Source of the DNA: Nonomuraea polychroma
Lineage (GTDB): Bacteria; Actinomycetota; Actinomycetes; Streptosporangiales; Streptosporangiaceae
Reading direction: 5' to 3'
Length of the DNA: 64,000 nucleotides
NCBI RefSeq assembly: GCF_004011505.1
Contig: NZ_SAUN01000001.1
Span: 10,133,501-10,197,500 of the forward strand
The stretch's first letter is position 1. Each line of letters starts with the position of its first letter. The notes beneath the pieces are model-generated. The model had not been told where the DNA came from. It searched no databases and worked only from the letters and a program-made list of their open reading frames with translations. Positions 1-8,320 of this stretch are shown here, one piece after another. The translations under genes were made by a program, and so were the position numbers.

Positions 1-2
1 TC

Positions 3-137
3 GTCAACGCCATTCGCAACCTGTTCAGCCAGCAGCCGGTCGGCACCGACATCTGGATCGCCCTCGCCTGGTGTGTCGGCATCCTCATCGTCGCGTACGT
101 CTTCGCCATGAACACCTACCGCCGCAAGATCTCCTAG
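3..137 (+). CDS. ABC-2 type transporter permease, C-terminal end only
   Basis: The reading frame is open from the window edge to a TAG stop and encodes the last 44 residues of a membrane protein. What is visible is one hydrophobic helix (IWIALAWCVGILIVAYVFAM) followed by a short basic tail (NTYRRKIS), preceded by a segment with SQQPVGTD. This is the usual C-terminus of DrrB/ABC-2 drug-efflux permeases in actinomycetes, which carry the final helix and then a charged cytoplasmic end. The bulk of the protein and any partner ATPase lie outside the window, so substrate cannot be judged. Confidence 0.6.
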   Translation, partial: VNAIRNLFSQQPVGTDIWIALAWCVGILIVAYVFAMNTYRRKIS

Positions 138-531
138 GCCGTATCGGCCGGGCTTGTCTTGATCCCGATGAGCGTGGCGGACAGGCAGATCGCGGCGCGG
201 TTGCCGTGAACCAGAACAGCCCTTCCCCGGCTTCTCTCCGCCGCCGAGCGGAGGCTTCCAGGAGATTTGCGCGAGATGAGCACCGGGTCGTGAGCGGACC
301 ACCCGGAACACGTGCGGCAGCCGCTGACCCTTGCCGGTGCGAGTGACGACCGGCCTCCACCGTGGCCCCCCACCAGGTACTGATGTCGCCCCGATGCCGT
401 GGACCGGAGCGACCCGCACCGCCGCCGACAGGGATCGGCATACCCGCCAGAGCATGTGGCTCGCTGCCATTCCTTGCAACGCACCCTTCGAGCTCCACAC
501 AACACGTCCTATCGCGAGACAAGGAAAGATC

Positions 532-1740
532 ATGACTGAATCCCTCCACACCGTCACGACGATGCCGACGGCGCGTCAGCCCGGCTGTCCCTTCGACCCG
601 CCGGCAGAGCTGATCGACGCCCGCGAGCACAGCCCGATCAGCCGCTTTCCCTTCCCCGACGGACACCAGGGCTGGCTGGTCACCGGCTACGACCTGGTCC
701 GGTCGGTCCTGGCCGACCCTCGGTTCAGCTCGCGCAGGGAGCTCATGCGCCACCACCCGCTGATCGACTACGGCGACATCGAGGTCCCCCCGGCACCGCC
801 TGGCGAGTTCCTGCTCATGGACGAGCCTCAGCACAGCCGCTACCGCAAACCGCTGGTGGGCAAGTTCACCGTACGGCGGATGCGGCAGCTCACCGAACGC
901 GTCGAACAGATCACCGCCGAGCACCTGGACGCCATGGAGAAAGCCGGCCCGCCGACCGACCTGGTGACCGCGTTCGCCAAGCCGATCCCCGCCATCGTGA
1001 TCTGCGAGCTGCTGGGGGTGCCGTACGAGGACCGGGGCTTCTTCCAGGAGAACATCGACAAGTTCCTCGGCGGAGAGGTCAGCGACGAGGAGCTGATGAC
1101 GGCCTACACCGCGACCCAGCAGTACCTCGCCGAGCTGGTGGCCGCCAAGCGCGCGAACCCCACCGACGACGTGCTCAGCGACCTGCTCGACAGCGACCTG
1201 ACCGACGAGGAGCTGCAGGGGATGGCCCTGATCCTGCTGTCGGCCGGGTTCGACACCACCGCGAACATGCTGGCGCTGGGCACCTTCGCGCTGCTGCAAA
1301 ACCCGGACCAGCTTGCCGCGCTGCGCGCCGAGCCCGCGCTCACTGACCAGGCCGTGGAAGAGCTGCTGCGGTATCTGAGCGTCGCCAAGCAGTTCTTCCG
1401 GGTCGCGCTGGAGGACATCGAGCTGGGCGGCCACACCATCACGGGCGGCACGACGGTCATCCTGTCTCTCCACACCGCCAACCGCGACCCCGACCGCTTC
1501 CCCAACCCCCACGTGCTCGACGTGCGCAGGCAGGACGGCGGACACCTGGCCTTCAGCCACGGCATCCACCAGTGCCTGGGCCAGCAGCTCGCCCGCGTCG
1601 AGATGCGCGTCGCGCTCCCCGCGCTGCTCAATCGCTTCCCCACGCTGCGCCTGGCCGTACCCGCCGAAGAGGTCGCCCTGCGCCCGGAGACCGCCGACAT
1701 CTACGGGGTGAAGAGCCTCCCGGTCACCTGGGACGCGTGA
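532..1740 (+). CDS. cytochrome P450 (CYP105/CYP107-like)
   Basis: Soluble bacterial class I P450 of 402 residues, a heme monooxygenase needing a ferredoxin and reductase that are not encoded nearby. The oxygen-activation motif AGFDTT is at residues 238-243, the K-helix ExxR is E277-R280, and the heme loop FSHGIHQCLG places the axial thiolate at Cys348. Length and motif spacing are normal. The frame is open further upstream, but ATG at 532 follows AAGGAAAG and begins a typical actinomycete P450 N-terminus, so it is preferred. No redox partner or biosynthetic cluster adjoins it, so the substrate is unknown; secondary-metabolite or xenobiotic hydroxylation is likely from the family. Confidence 0.92.
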   Translation: MTESLHTVTTMPTARQPGCPFDPPAELIDAREHSPISRFPFPDGHQGWLVTGYDLVRSVLADPRFSSRRELMRHHPLIDYGDIEVPPAPPGEFLLMDEPQHSRYRKPLVGKFTVRRMRQLTERVEQITAEHLDAMEKAGPPTDLVTAFAKPIPAIVICELLGVPYEDRGFFQENIDKFLGGEVSDEELMTAYTATQQYLAELVAAKRANPTDDVLSDLLDSDLTDEELQGMALILLSAGFDTTANMLALGTFALLQNPDQLAALRAEPALTDQAVEELLRYLSVAKQFFRVALEDIELGGHTITGGTTVILSLHTANRDPDRFPNPHVLDVRRQDGGHLAFSHGIHQCLGQQLARVEMRVALPALLNRFPTLRLAVPAEEVALRPETADIYGVKSLPVTWDA

Positions 1741-2079
1741 CCACGAACCAATGACAGGCGAGAGCGCGTACGGGCCGCCCGCCACCGCTGTGACTGCTCG
1801 CCTGCGGCGATCGGATCCGCGGCCCGTTTGTGCCCGTATTCCGGTGGCCCCCTGACGAGGGCGGCTCGCGTTCCGCGACAAGACCACCAAGTGCGAGCCG
1901 GAGCGACACGATGGCATGGAACCGACGGCCGGCCGTGTCCGCCTCCGACGAAAACTGCTCGTGCTCCGTGCACACCATTCTTCGCCAAGGTCAACACGGA
2001 GCGGGAGAAGTCAGGGGTACCGATCGGCCTCACCGAGCTCGAGCCGCAGCACATCGAGGAGCTCGACGTGGCCTGATCC
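1741..2079. other. gap without convincing gene
   Basis: This 339-base stretch lies between a plus-strand P450 and a minus-strand dehydrogenase, so their 3' ends converge on it. A plus-strand frame ending with a TGA at 2074-2076 (tail LTELEPQHIEELDVA) reads like protein in its last 30 residues but has no start signal or recognisable family. It is probably the tail of a decayed gene. No strong terminator hairpin was seen. Confidence 0.4.
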
Positions 2080-2778
2080 TCAGGCCAGCTGCGGGTAGAG
2101 CGCCGTGACGCCTAGGGCCAGCGCGGCCTGTGCCTGGCGGCTGACATCGTCCGCGAGGATTTCGTAGGCGCCGGTGGCGATGCCGTCGACGGCGATCCGG
2201 GCGATGTCGGCGGGGTCGGACTTGGCCGCGGTGACCGTCCGTGCCATGTCGGTGTCCATGTAGCCGACGTGCAGTCCGGCCACTCGGATGCCCTGGTCGG
2301 CGAGCTGCACGCGCAGGGCGTTGGTGAGCGACCACTGCGCGGACTTGGCGGCGCAGTAGGCGCCGATCTCCGGGAAGCTGACCCAGGACAGGCCGGACAG
2401 GACGTTCAGGATCGCGCCGCCGCCGTTGCCCGCGATCTGGGGTGCGAAGCCGCGGATTACCGAGAGAGTACCGAAATAGTGGGTGTCCATCTCCAGGCGG
2501 ATGTCGTCCAGGTCGCCTGCGAGCAGGTCGCTGCCGGTGGCTGAGCCGGCGTTGTTGATCAGGACCGTCACGTCGCCTGTGGCTTGGGCGGCGGCCGCCA
2601 CGGAGGCGGGGTCGGTGACGTCGAGCGCGATCGGCTTGGCGCCCGGCAGGTCGACGTGGTCGGGGTTGCGGGCACCGGCGTAGACGGAGGCGCCGCGGCC
2701 GAGTAGCTCGGCGGCGAGCGCGCGGCCGAACCCCCGGTTGGCTCCGGTGACAAGAACGGTGCTGGTGGACAGATCCAT
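2080..2778 (-). CDS. SDR family NAD(P)-dependent oxidoreductase
   Basis: Classical short-chain dehydrogenase/reductase of 232 residues. The cofactor loop TGANRGFG is at residues 11-18, NNAG at 75-78, and the catalytic Ser128, Tyr141 and Lys145 are present (SGLSWVSF then YCAAK). An Arg in the glycine loop favours NADP(H). Lacking the long C-terminal extension of steroid dehydrogenases, it fits the small SDRs often carried as accessory reductases. A GGAGCC-like ribosome site sits just upstream of the ATG. It is the most downstream member of a minus-strand series (3013, 4011, 5261, 6187), with about 230 bases before the next gene, so co-transcription is possible but not shown. Substrate unknown. 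Confidence 0.9.
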   Translation of the reverse strand: MDLSTSTVLVTGANRGFGRALAAELLGRGASVYAGARNPDHVDLPGAKPIALDVTDPASVAAAAQATGDVTVLINNAGSATGSDLLAGDLDDIRLEMDTHYFGTLSVIRGFAPQIAGNGGGAILNVLSGLSWVSFPEIGAYCAAKSAQWSLTNALRVQLADQGIRVAGLHVGYMDTDMARTVTAAKSDPADIARIAVDGIATGAYEILADDVSRQAQAALALGVTALYPQLA

Positions 2779-3012
2779 GGAAGGCTCCTGGTGAAATGAG
2801 AAAGGCGCGTTGATCGCGTCTGATGGGTCGGCCGGGGTTCCGTGTCAGGCCGCGTGGTCAGGTGGCCGGACCGGTTCCGTGGGCGGGCAGGGTGGTGACC
2901 GGTGCGCGGGGCCGTTGGTCATCGAGGGGCAAGATCCCCATCGGTTGGTGCCGGCGTTCGGCCGGAGGGCCTGCCGGCTAGGTCGGTGATGGTGGCGGTG
3001 GCGTCGGCGAGG

Positions 3013-3867
3013 TCAGGCGGCGAGGAAGTTGGTCACCTCGGTGGCGAACGTTTCGGCGTGCTGGAACAGGAAGGCGTGGCCGGCGTCGCTGTAGAGGATG
3101 AGGGTGGCCGAGTCGAGGTGCTGGACCGCGACGTAGGAAGCGTGTGCGGGGAGCATCACGTCGTGCAGGCCGTTGGCGTAAAGGACGGGGTGCTTGATGG
3201 CTTCCAGTTCTGCTCGCGCCTGGTCGAAGGGGCGCTCCAGGAGCTTGGCCACCGCGGTGAGCAGGCCCTTGGCGGCTGCCTCGGAGATGTCGGGGCCGCC
3301 GGCGGCAAGCCGGGTCGAGACGTGGGCGAAATGCTCGCGTGCGGCGGCGCGGCCCGCGTCGGTTTCGGGATAGAACAGGTACGTCGCGTCGTCCAGGTCG
3401 CCGCCGTCGGGCTTGGACATGATGCCCAGGACCTTCTCGCTCATGGGCGGCGCCCCGGGCACCCAGGCGGCCGGGCTGCTGCCCGCCACGATGAGCTTGC
3501 GCACCAACTCGGGGCGTCGCAGGGCCACGTGCTGGGCCACGATGCCACCCAGCGACCAGCCGAGCAGGTCGGCCTGCGCAAGACCGAGTGCCTCGATGAA
3601 CTCGATGGCGCCCTCGGCGAATCCCTCCAAGGAGTCGCGCGGCTCGCCGGTGGTGTAGCCGATCCCGACATTGTCGAACACGATCACGTCGTGCTCGGCG
3701 GCCAGGTAGTCCAGGAACGCCGGGTCCCACCAGTCGATGGTGCCGCGGAAGCGGTGCAGCAGGACCAGCGGGACACCGCGCCGTTGTCCCATCCGCCGGT
3801 AGGTGAACCGGGCGGAGGGACCTTCTACATAACGGTTCTCGGCTGCGTCTGCCATATACGTGCTCAT
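3013..3867 (-). CDS. alpha/beta fold hydrolase (paralogue 1)
   Basis: Single-domain alpha/beta hydrolase of 284 residues. The nucleophile elbow GWSLGG places Ser105, the likely acid is Asp236 (GLHDVM) and the His is His264 (DAGHAF). The oxyanion-side segment LLHRFRGTIDWWDP replaces the common HG dipeptide with HR. It shares architecture and many segments (TIDWWDP/VLDNWDP, VFDNVGIG/TFDNRGVG, DLLGWSLGG/DLLGFSLGG) with the hydrolase at 5261-6097, so the two are diverged copies on either side of an oxidoreductase. The family includes peroxidases, esterases and C-C hydrolases; the reaction cannot be assigned. Confidence 0.88.
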   Translation of the reverse strand: MSTYMADAAENRYVEGPSARFTYRRMGQRRGVPLVLLHRFRGTIDWWDPAFLDYLAAEHDVIVFDNVGIGYTTGEPRDSLEGFAEGAIEFIEALGLAQADLLGWSLGGIVAQHVALRRPELVRKLIVAGSSPAAWVPGAPPMSEKVLGIMSKPDGGDLDDATYLFYPETDAGRAAAREHFAHVSTRLAAGGPDISEAAAKGLLTAVAKLLERPFDQARAELEAIKHPVLYANGLHDVMLPAHASYVAVQHLDSATLILYSDAGHAFLFQHAETFATEVTNFLAA

Positions 3868-4010
3868 GATGTGCTTCTCCTGCTTGTCGGTGTGTTTGCG
3901 GGTCGAGGGCCGGATTGTCAGCCGGCCATCCGGTTGAGTATGCGGATCTGCTTGTCACGGGTCGGGGCGAGGGCGATGCGGTGCAACCTCCAGAGCCCGC
4001 GGCCGGATGT

Positions 4011-5012
4011 TCATCTCACCTTGACGACGACCTTGCCTTTAGCGCGTCCCGTTTCGAGGTAAGCCATGGCTTCGTTGGTTGATTCGAACGGAAAGACCCG
4101 ATCCACGACCGGGCGTATGATCCCCGAATCGATGAGAGAGCTGATCTCGCGCAGCTGATCTCCGCTTGCCCTCATGAACAGAAACGAATAGCTGACGTGA
4201 TGACGTTTTGCCGCCCGCCTGGCCCGATAACTCAAAACGCGCATCACCGGCCGCAAAATCCATGGCGATCCGACCTTTTTCGCGAAATCGGGATCAGGTG
4301 GGCCGGAGATCGAGATGAGCCTTCCACCGGGTTTCAGCACTCGTAGGGATTTCTTGAGCGTCTCGTCGTCCAGGCTATGCAGGACCACATCGTAGCCATG
4401 TAGAACTTTTTCGAAGTCGTCTTTCCTGTAGTCGATCACGACATCTGCGCCGAGGCGCTTCACCAGATCGATGTTCGCCGTGCTGGTTGTCGTAGCCACG
4501 GTCGCGCCGACATGCTTGGCCAACTGGATCGCAAATGTTCCGACGCCGCCGGAACCAGCTTGGATGAGAACTTTCTGTCCCTTCTTCAGCTTCGCTGTTT
4601 CGATCAACGCTTGCCAAGCGGTCAAGCCGACCAGTGGGATGGAGGCCGCTTCTTCCATGGTGAGGAGTGTCGGCTTCAGCGCCAGGTCGTCTTCTTTTAT
4701 CGAGATGAGTTCCGCGAAAGCACCGATTCGATCTTGGTTCGGCCGTGCGTAGACCTCGTCGCCGGGTTTGAATCGCCGCACCCGAGACCCGACCCGGACC
4801 ACGACGCCGGCCACATCATGGCCCAGAACGACCGGCAGGTGATAGGGCAGAATGAGTTTGAACTCTCCGTCCCTGATTTTGGAATCGAGAAGGTTCACAC
4901 CTGCGGCGTGGACCTGGACCAGGACATCGTTCTCCCGCACCTCTGGGTCCGGCATTACGCCCGCACGCACGCCATCATTGTTTCCGTAACGGTCGAGGAT
5001 GAATGCTTTCAT
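4011..5012 (-). CDS. NADP-dependent zinc-less alcohol dehydrogenase / quinone oxidoreductase
   Basis: Medium-chain dehydrogenase of 333 residues related to zeta-crystallin-type quinone oxidoreductases. The N-terminal GroES-like domain has GHDVAG at 64-69, and the Rossmann loop GSGGVG is at 153-158. The C-terminal tail TGRAKGKVVVKV is the standard family ending. Structural-zinc cysteines are absent, so it should use NADPH without metal to reduce quinones or enones. The frame opens 19 codons earlier, but those codons belong to a transposase remnant; ATG at 5012 begins the family's usual MKAFILDRYG. Base composition is visibly less GC-rich than the surroundings, with codons such as TTT and AAA, suggesting transfer from a lower-GC donor. 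Confidence 0.9.
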   Translation of the reverse strand: MKAFILDRYGNNDGVRAGVMPDPEVRENDVLVQVHAAGVNLLDSKIRDGEFKLILPYHLPVVLGHDVAGVVVRVGSRVRRFKPGDEVYARPNQDRIGAFAELISIKEDDLALKPTLLTMEEAASIPLVGLTAWQALIETAKLKKGQKVLIQAGSGGVGTFAIQLAKHVGATVATTTSTANIDLVKRLGADVVIDYRKDDFEKVLHGYDVVLHSLDDETLKKSLRVLKPGGRLISISGPPDPDFAKKVGSPWILRPVMRVLSYRARRAAKRHHVSYSFLFMRASGDQLREISSLIDSGIIRPVVDRVFPFESTNEAMAYLETGRAKGKVVVKVR

Positions 5013-5227
5013 GATATTTCTGTTCCCGATTTCTTGCTGAATGAGAATGAAAGGAAGTGTCCGAGGCAAGTGCCGAGACGTGGCAACAGGGAGCCCTTGT
5101 ATGCGCCAGTGGGCCTCAGCGCGGATCCGAACAGAACTTGCGCAACGGCCATGGTCAGGAACTCGGCGTCGGACACCCCGGGCGCACCCCAGTCCGGGCC
5201 GGTCGGCTTGGCGTACGCAGCGCTCAC
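5013..5227 (-). pseudogene. IS982-family-like transposase N-terminal remnant
   Basis: On the minus strand the frame beginning at 5227 reads TGPDWGAPGVSDAEFLTMAV and continues AQVLFG. This matches the start of actinomycete IS982-like transposases, which have a GRP-x-SD-x-EL-x-x-LAVAQ-x-LLG segment. The homology then continues in another frame (RAEAHWRIQGL followed by RHLPRTLPFILIQQ, compared with SEARWLR and FPYLPQQ), so a frameshift lies near 5120. No DDE catalytic part or terminal inverted repeats were found. The remnant abuts the start codon of the quinone oxidoreductase and supplies its upstream region. Confidence 0.55.
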
Positions 5228-5260
5228 CTGTTCGGCGATCCGATCCGATCCGACAAGAAA

Positions 5261-6097
5261 TTATGGCGCGAGGAATTCCAGAGCCTTCTTGACGAACTCT
5301 TCGTGATACTGGAATATGCCGCCGTGTCCGGCGTCACGATACAGTGCGAGTTGGGCGTCCGGCAGCCTTCGAGCCATGTCGACAGAGTTGCTGCTGGGCA
5401 CCATCCTGTCGTTGTCGCCATTGACCACCAGGACAGGATGCTGAATGTCCGACAAGTCATAGGGATCTTGCAACCCCCAGGCGTGGATGGCCTTGAGCTG
5501 GGAACGGAAAGCCGTTAGCGAAATCGCTTTGTCCCGGTTGTCCGTACGCTCCTTCAGCCGCTCCAAGAACTGCCGGGCCGCCGCCTGGCCGCTTGCTGTT
5601 CGAGTGAAGAAGAGATACTGCTTCGGATCTTTGAAGGTCAGCGCGCCTTTTATCGTGTCGCGGATGGTGAGAGAGGTGACCTTGTCGATGCCTCGGCCTC
5701 CGGCGGGGCCTGTGCCGGCGAGGATGAGCCTGCGAACGAGCTTCGGATCTTCTTCCACGATCACCTGAGCGACCATGCCGCCGAGGGAGAAACCGAGAAG
5801 ATCGACTTGCTCGAAGCCCATCGCCCGGATGAAGGCGATGGCGTCACGCGCCATCGCGGCCACTGAGTTCGGTGTCCTGCCTTGTGACGCGCCGACGCCT
5901 CGGTTGTCGAAGGTGACCACTCGATGTCTGGCGGCGATGCCGTCGACGATCCTGGGATCCCAGTTGTCCAGAACCCCGGTCAAGTGGTTGAGGAATATCA
6001 CTGGCACGCCGTTGCCCGTTCCGAGTTGCCGGTACGCGAAACTCGTTCCACCGACATCGACCGTCTTGGTGGGCGCGTCCTTGTGCGTGATGCTCAT
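5261..6097 (-). CDS. alpha/beta fold hydrolase (paralogue 2)
   Basis: Alpha/beta hydrolase of 278 residues with nucleophile Ser104 in GFSLGG, acid Asp230 (NGDNDRMVP) and His258 (DAGHGG). The frame is open well upstream, antisense to nothing useful and overlapping the next gene; ATG at 6097 is chosen because AGGAG stands 6 bases before it and the protein then has family length. It is the second copy of the hydrolase at 3013-3867 and shares the lower-GC composition of the neighbouring oxidoreductase. Similar proteins are annotated as haloperoxidase-like or esterase-like; no cofactor-free haloperoxidase function can be proved from sequence. Confidence 0.88.
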   Translation of the reverse strand: MSITHKDAPTKTVDVGGTSFAYRQLGTGNGVPVIFLNHLTGVLDNWDPRIVDGIAARHRVVTFDNRGVGASQGRTPNSVAAMARDAIAFIRAMGFEQVDLLGFSLGGMVAQVIVEEDPKLVRRLILAGTGPAGGRGIDKVTSLTIRDTIKGALTFKDPKQYLFFTRTASGQAAARQFLERLKERTDNRDKAISLTAFRSQLKAIHAWGLQDPYDLSDIQHPVLVVNGDNDRMVPSSNSVDMARRLPDAQLALYRDAGHGGIFQYHEEFVKKALEFLAP

Positions 6098-6186
6098 GGT
6101 TTCTCCTGGTAAACCGATCGGGGTATTTCTTCTGACGCCAGAGCTGTCCATGAGCCGCGCCGGCGGGCGACGAGTCGTTCTTTCGC

Positions 6187-7098
6187 TCAGGTGCCGAGGT
6201 GGCGGCGGAGCCATGCACCCATCTGCTGGATCGCCTGGTCCACCTCGGGTACGCGCCCGGCGCCCAGGACGAACGAATGCTGCCCTTCGGGCAACGGGTG
6301 GACCTCGGAGGTGACCTTGAAGTCCGCGAGCCGGCGGCCAAGCTGAGCGCCGTCGTCGGCGAGGGTCTCGTACTCGCCGTAGTGGACGGTCGTGGGCGGC
6401 AGGCCGGTCAGGTCGGCGTTGATGAGGCTGATCCGCGGGTCGGCGAAGTCCAGGGCGGGGTCCTGCAGCCAGGCTCCTCGGAAGAGTTCGAGCGTGCGCC
6501 TGCTGAGCATCTTGTCCGTTCTCTCGTTCTCGTCCACCGACGCGTTCCGGAGGGTGAGGTCGGCCCACGGCGAGACGCTGACGATCGCGCCTGGGGTCGC
6601 CTCGCCGTTGGCGAGCAGACGCAGTGGCAGCATGACCGCGAGGGTGCCGCCGATCGAGTGGCCCGTGCTGCCGATGTTCCGCGGCTCGTAGCCTTGTGAG
6701 AGCAGCCACCGGTAGGCCGTCTCGGCGTCGTCGAGCTGCGCCGGGTAGGGATGTTCGGGCGCCAGGCGGAAGTCCACGACGAGGGAGCGGGCGCCGGCCG
6801 CCTTCGCGATGTGGCCGGCGGCCTTGCGGTCCGAGTGCATCGAGGCGGTGACCGACCCGCCGAAGTGGAAGTGGAGCAGCGCTCGGTCGGGGTCGGCGCC
6901 CTCGGGGATGCACCAGAGGGCGGGGACGCCGTTCGCCTCCACTTCGGCGTAGGTCACGCCTTCCGGCTCGGTCGACGCCCGATGGTTTGTCTCGACGATG
7001 TCGCGGACGATGACCAGGTCGAGGCCCGGCGTCGAGGACTTCGCGCTCACGCTCTCGAGGAACTGCGCGAACCGCTGTGCCTGAGGGCTTACTCCCAT
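6187..7098 (-). CDS. alpha/beta hydrolase, GDXG/HSL-type esterase
   Basis: Esterase/lipase of the hormone-sensitive-lipase (bacterial family IV) type, 303 residues. The nucleophile motif GHSIGG places Ser148, a GEYETLADD segment and the late GQHSF supply the acid and His region, and VDFRLAPEHPYPA is the family hallmark. The oxyanion HGGG motif is altered to HFGG (His78-Phe79-Gly80-Gly81), which is unusual and may shift substrate range. Its start faces the TetR gene at 7278 across a 180-base region carrying two copies of a likely operator, so it is the probable regulated target, perhaps with the genes downstream of it. Confidence 0.9.
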   Translation of the reverse strand: MGVSPQAQRFAQFLESVSAKSSTPGLDLVIVRDIVETNHRASTEPEGVTYAEVEANGVPALWCIPEGADPDRALLHFHFGGSVTASMHSDRKAAGHIAKAAGARSLVVDFRLAPEHPYPAQLDDAETAYRWLLSQGYEPRNIGSTGHSIGGTLAVMLPLRLLANGEATPGAIVSVSPWADLTLRNASVDENERTDKMLSRRTLELFRGAWLQDPALDFADPRISLINADLTGLPPTTVHYGEYETLADDGAQLGRRLADFKVTSEVHPLPEGQHSFVLGAGRVPEVDQAIQQMGAWLRRHLGT

Positions 7099-7143
7099 GG
7101 TGACGCTCCTGCTCAGCGCTGCGCACGCTGCTCGTGTACCGCC

Positions 7144-7225
7144 TTTAGATTATGACCATACGACCATAGAATGAGACACAGTCCGAGCACAAGGGTTCCG
7201 CCGAATTTAGATTATGATCGTACGA
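7144..7225. promoter_or_regulatory. two direct repeats, likely TetR operators, in divergent region
   Basis: TTTAGATTATGACCATACGA (7144-7163) and TTTAGATTATGATCGTACGA (7206-7225) are near-identical 20-base direct repeats 62 bases apart. Each holds a partial dyad of the form TATG-N2-C-N4-G-N2-CATA or TCGTACGA. They contain TAGATT/TATGAT on one strand and TAATCT on the other, so they can overlap -10 elements of both divergent genes. Position between the esterase and the TetR gene makes them the obvious binding sites of that regulator. Confidence 0.7.
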
Positions 7226-7277
7226 AGATGGGGGACGGGGAGGGCGCGAGGGTCCTCCCCGGCGGGAGGAGGAGCGC

Positions 7278-7865
7278 GTGGTCCGGTACAGCAAGGAGCA
7301 CAAGCAGGCGACGAGGCAGCGGATCATCGAGACCGCCGGCCGCCGGCTCAAGAAAGACGGCATCGACGGCTCCGGAGTCGCCACGCTCATGGCGGACGCG
7401 GGACTGACCAATGGCGCCTTCTACGCCCACTTCGCATCCAAGGAGGAGCTGGTCGCCACCACCGTCGCGGACCAGCTCCGCGAACAGCGCGAAAACCTCA
7501 GCGAGGTGGCGCCCGGCCGCGCCGGAGTCGAGCAGATCGTGCGTGCATACCTGTCGCCCGAGCACCGCGACAACCCCGGCGAAGGCTGTCCGTCAGCCGC
7601 CCTGCTCGACGAGATCGGCCGCTGTACGGACGTGACCAGGCAGGCCTACACCGACGGTGTGCTGGACATCATCGACGACTTCACCGCGCGTCTGGAGCCG
7701 CACGATCCGCAGTCGGCGCGCGTCAAGACGCTCACCGTCTACGCAGGAATGGTCGGGACACTGCAACTCTCCCGCGCCCTGGCCGACCGGCAACTCGCCG
7801 ACGCCGTCCTCGAGCAGGGCATCCACAACGCCCTCACGCTGCTGGACGCCACACAGCAGAGCTGA
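7278..7865 (+). CDS. TetR/AcrR family transcriptional regulator
   Basis: TetR-type repressor of 195 residues. The N-terminal helix-turn-helix runs through about residue 55 (TRQRIIETAGRRL, then GLTNGAFYAHFASKEEL), followed by a ligand domain with GEGCPSAALLDEIGR, as in the YezE/AcuR-like subfamily. Start is GTG at 7278 behind GGGAGGAGG. It is divergent from the esterase at 6187-7098, and the shared region carries two direct repeats that fit its operator. Likely ligand is a small electrophile or ester processed by the neighbouring hydrolases and reductases, but that is inference. Confidence 0.92.
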   Translation: MVRYSKEHKQATRQRIIETAGRRLKKDGIDGSGVATLMADAGLTNGAFYAHFASKEELVATTVADQLREQRENLSEVAPGRAGVEQIVRAYLSPEHRDNPGEGCPSAALLDEIGRCTDVTRQAYTDGVLDIIDDFTARLEPHDPQSARVKTLTVYAGMVGTLQLSRALADRQLADAVLEQGIHNALTLLDATQQS

Positions 7866-8119
7866 CGCGCCGCATCACCCGACGGCGACACGCCCGCGGA
7901 ACCGCCGTGCCCCGCTCCATCGGATCGCTCCCGGTCCCGGACTGCAGGAATTTTCACGGATACACCGCTGACCTGCAACGGTGGGCAGGACAGCGCATTC
8001 AAAGCCACCCGCCCCGGGCACGCGGCCTCGGCGAGGTCAATCCCCTCGCGGTCTGCGGCGCGACCCCGATGCCACCCCAGTTCATCACCGCGTTTGAGGA
8101 GCGGTGCCTGCGGTGATGC

Positions 8120-8240
8120 TCAGCGGTTCGATGACAGAGCGCCCCGGAAGGTGCGCCGGTAGGCAAGCGGTGAGACGCCGATGGCGGCGTGCAGATGCTG
8201 TCGTAGCGACGTGTCGGCGGCGAAGCCGAACGGCGCGTCT
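8120..8240 (-). pseudogene. AraC-family regulator C-terminal remnant
   Basis: A minus-strand frame ends at 8120 with GFAADTSLRQHLHAAIGVSP then LAYRRTFRG. This is the second helix-turn-helix of AraC/GlxA-type activators (GF-x-x-x-x-SLR-x-x-F-x-x-x-x-G-x-x-P-x-x-YR). Upstream of about 8240 the frame loses all similarity and runs antisense into the sulfotransferase gene, so only the tail survives. No start codon or N-terminal sensor domain is present. Confidence 0.65.
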
Positions 8241-8283
8241 TGAGGCTCGCGGGAGCCAGCCCGAGGGGCCAGCGGCAATTCAG

Positions 8284-8314
8284 TTGACACATCGGCGAGT
8301 CGCGAGTGGAGTAT
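8284..8314 (+). promoter_or_regulatory. possible promoter of sulfotransferase gene
   Basis: TTGACA at 8284-8289 and GAGTAT at 8309-8314 are separated by 19 bases. Transcription would then begin at or next to the ATG at 8321, giving a leaderless mRNA. The -35 is a perfect match but the spacing is long, so this is a moderate prediction. Confidence 0.4.
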
Positions 8315-8320
8315 GTCGCC

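Noticed and set aside
85..1917. Long minus-strand ORF of 610 codons across the P450 gene
   Set aside because: It is antisense to a clear P450, has no family similarity and an Arg/Gly/His-rich composition typical of shadow frames in GC-rich DNA.
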